From CAZOOA01 sp964581355 (lineage in GTDB: Bacteria > Bacillota > Dethiobacteria > DTU022 > UBA8154): DNA of 6,943 nucleotides. The notes under the pieces were generated by a model. The model searched no databases. It was not told the DNA's origin and saw only the letters and a program-made list of their open reading frames with translations. The first letter of the stretch is position 1; each line of letters opens with the position of its first letter. This document shows, in pieces, positions 6,442 to 6,943 of this stretch. The position numbers were made by a program, and so were the translations under genes. The stretch lies in assembly GCA_964581355.1 (NCBI GenBank), contig CAZOOA010000104.1:1-6943 (forward strand). The letters are read 5' to 3'.

Positions 6442-6521
6442 TTAGGTAATTTTCCTGCCAACAGGCACAATTGCTGGCCTACCGTAACTTGCAGTTCAAA
6501 CCCGGCAGCCTCAGCAGCCAT
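6423..6521 (-). CDS. Doubtful small ORF upstream of the fadN promoter
   Basis: An ATG at 6521 opens 32 codons (MAAEAAGFELQVTV..., ending CYMFI) up to a TGA at 6425-6423. GGAG is only 3 nt before the ATG, too close for a good ribosome site; an in-frame GTG (6542) or TTG (6530) could start it instead. The ORF runs over the fadN -35 hexamer, which makes a protein-coding role less likely. It coincides with a patch visibly richer in G and C than its flanks, so it may be a chance ORF, a remnant of an older gene, or the mark of an RNA element. I do not recognise the peptide. Confidence 0.12.
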   Translation of the reverse strand: MAAEAAGFELQVTVGQQLCLLAGKLPNCYMFI

Positions 6522-6840
6522 TAACTCCAAAGAAGTTATCACCCCCTTCTCGACTTATTTCACGCGGTAAATATTTAACCAGAGAAAATATTCTTGTGTA
6601 TTAATTCTACTACTCCTGGAATCTTTCCTGCTTTGTGAAAAAAATAACAATAATTTTTTTATAAAAATACTGCGGTTGTCCTAGATTATTTTTGCAAGTA
6701 AGCCCAAACAGGCCATAATACCAGGCATTCCGCATTATTAATATTTAACATTTTAAAGCTTTTTACCTGTTAAATTTTTTTCCACAACAAAAGAATAGTT
6801 TAAAATTTGCTTTGTTTTTCTACCCGGTACAGAAGGTTCC
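6442..6840. other. Non-coding stretch upstream of the operon
   Basis: Nearly 400 bases contain no convincing gene. About 6450-6550 is moderately GC-rich and includes a small hairpin TGCC-AACA-GGCA (near 6457-6468) and the doubtful small ORF. About 6555-6830 is strongly AT-rich, with A- and T-runs near 6638-6660 and 6774-6781. A weak plus-strand promoter match, TTGCAA (6692-6697), 16 bp, CATAAT (6714-6719), is visible but unsupported. I recognise no riboswitch, tRNA or T-box signature on either strand. Confidence 0.6.
6743..6781 (+). terminator. Weak AT-rich stem followed by a T-run
   Basis: ATTTAACA (6743-6750) pairs perfectly with TGTTAAAT (6768-6775) around a 17-nt loop that contains the palindrome AAAGCTTT. 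Seven T residues (6775-6781) follow on the plus strand. The layout resembles an intrinsic terminator, but the stem is mostly A-T and the loop long, so termination would be poor. No plus-strand gene precedes it. It may simply reflect AT-rich DNA. Confidence 0.2.
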
Positions 6841-6869
6841 TTGACAAAGGCAGTTTGGTTATCTAATAT
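6841..6869 (+). promoter_or_regulatory. Near-consensus plus-strand sigma-A promoter at right edge
   Basis: A perfect TTGACA (6841-6846), a 17-bp spacer and TAATAT (6864-6869) form a strong sigma-A promoter pointing right, divergent from the fad operon. The start would be near 6876. A purine-rich AAAGGAGG (6875-6882) lies at the start itself, but no ATG, GTG or TTG follows at a usable distance; the ATG at 6933 meets a stop after one codon. The transcript therefore probably has a leader running past the window edge before its first gene. Confidence 0.6.
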
Positions 6870-6943
6870 ATTGGAAAGGAGGTAAAAGCAGCTTAAAAAT
6901 ATCTGCACATTTCTTTACTTTTATAAACAAATATGGCATAATA

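Noticed and set aside
6490..6515. tRNA-like TTCAAA segment
   Set aside because: The bases flanking GTTCAAACCC do not form a T-arm stem, and no anticodon or acceptor arms can be drawn around it.
6638..6660. A-run/T-run stem as a bidirectional terminator
   Set aside because: The stem is A-T only (8 bp around a 7-nt loop), too weak to be called, and no gene ends nearby.
6692..6719. TTGCAA-16-CATAAT plus-strand promoter
   Set aside because: The -35 is weak, the spacer short, the DNA AT-rich, and no gene or clear transcript follows before the much better promoter at 6841.

Overview
The window holds a four-gene, minus-strand fatty acid beta-oxidation operon with its own promoter and terminator. 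In transcription order (right to left) it reads fadN (6370-3962, 3-hydroxyacyl-CoA dehydrogenase/enoyl-CoA hydratase fusion), fadA (3939-2761, thiolase), fadE (2694-913, long acyl-CoA dehydrogenase with a VLCAD-like C-terminal extension) and a MarR-family regulator (837-286). Gene order, protein lengths and domain order match the fadNAE operon of Bacillus subtilis. The first three genes cover all four reactions of one beta-oxidation turn. The fourth gene is probably the local regulator. No acyl-CoA ligase, electron-transfer flavoprotein or fatty-acid transporter gene lies inside the window.

The organism is most likely a Bacillota (low-GC Gram-positive lineage). The three enzyme genes have strong AAGGAGG-type Shine-Dalgarno sites, the intergenic DNA is AT-rich, the promoters are sigma-A-like, and the multifunctional enzyme has the FadN domain order (dehydrogenase first, hydratase last), not the E. 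coli FadB order. Moderate-GC coding sequence and a MarR regulator in place of a TetR-type FadR would suit an anaerobic Clostridia fatty-acid degrader, but genus cannot be read from this window.

Layout: 1-285 is non-coding. It carries a possible promoter/operator for a gene beyond the left edge, a compound stem-loop, and the operon's Rho-independent terminator (155-187, minus). 286-6370 is the operon. Gaps are 22 nt between fadN and fadA, 66 nt between fadA and fadE, and 75 nt between fadE and marR. Each of the last two gaps contains a perfect GC-rich hairpin with no U-tract. 6371-6943 is a long non-coding region holding the fadN promoter, with repeat elements around its -10 box, a locally GC-richer patch with one doubtful small ORF, and, near the right edge, a near-consensus plus-strand promoter for something outside the window.

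Metabolic and regulatory logic: FadE oxidises acyl-CoA to enoyl-CoA, FadN hydrates and then oxidises it to 3-ketoacyl-CoA, and FadA releases acetyl-CoA. The MarR protein, translated from a weak TTG start at the end of the same mRNA, is well placed to control the fadN promoter in response to acyl-CoA or free fatty acid; that role is inference. I see no mobile element, CRISPR array, tRNA or rRNA. No wholly new system is evident. The most unusual signals are the two intercistronic hairpins and the operator-like repeats at both ends.
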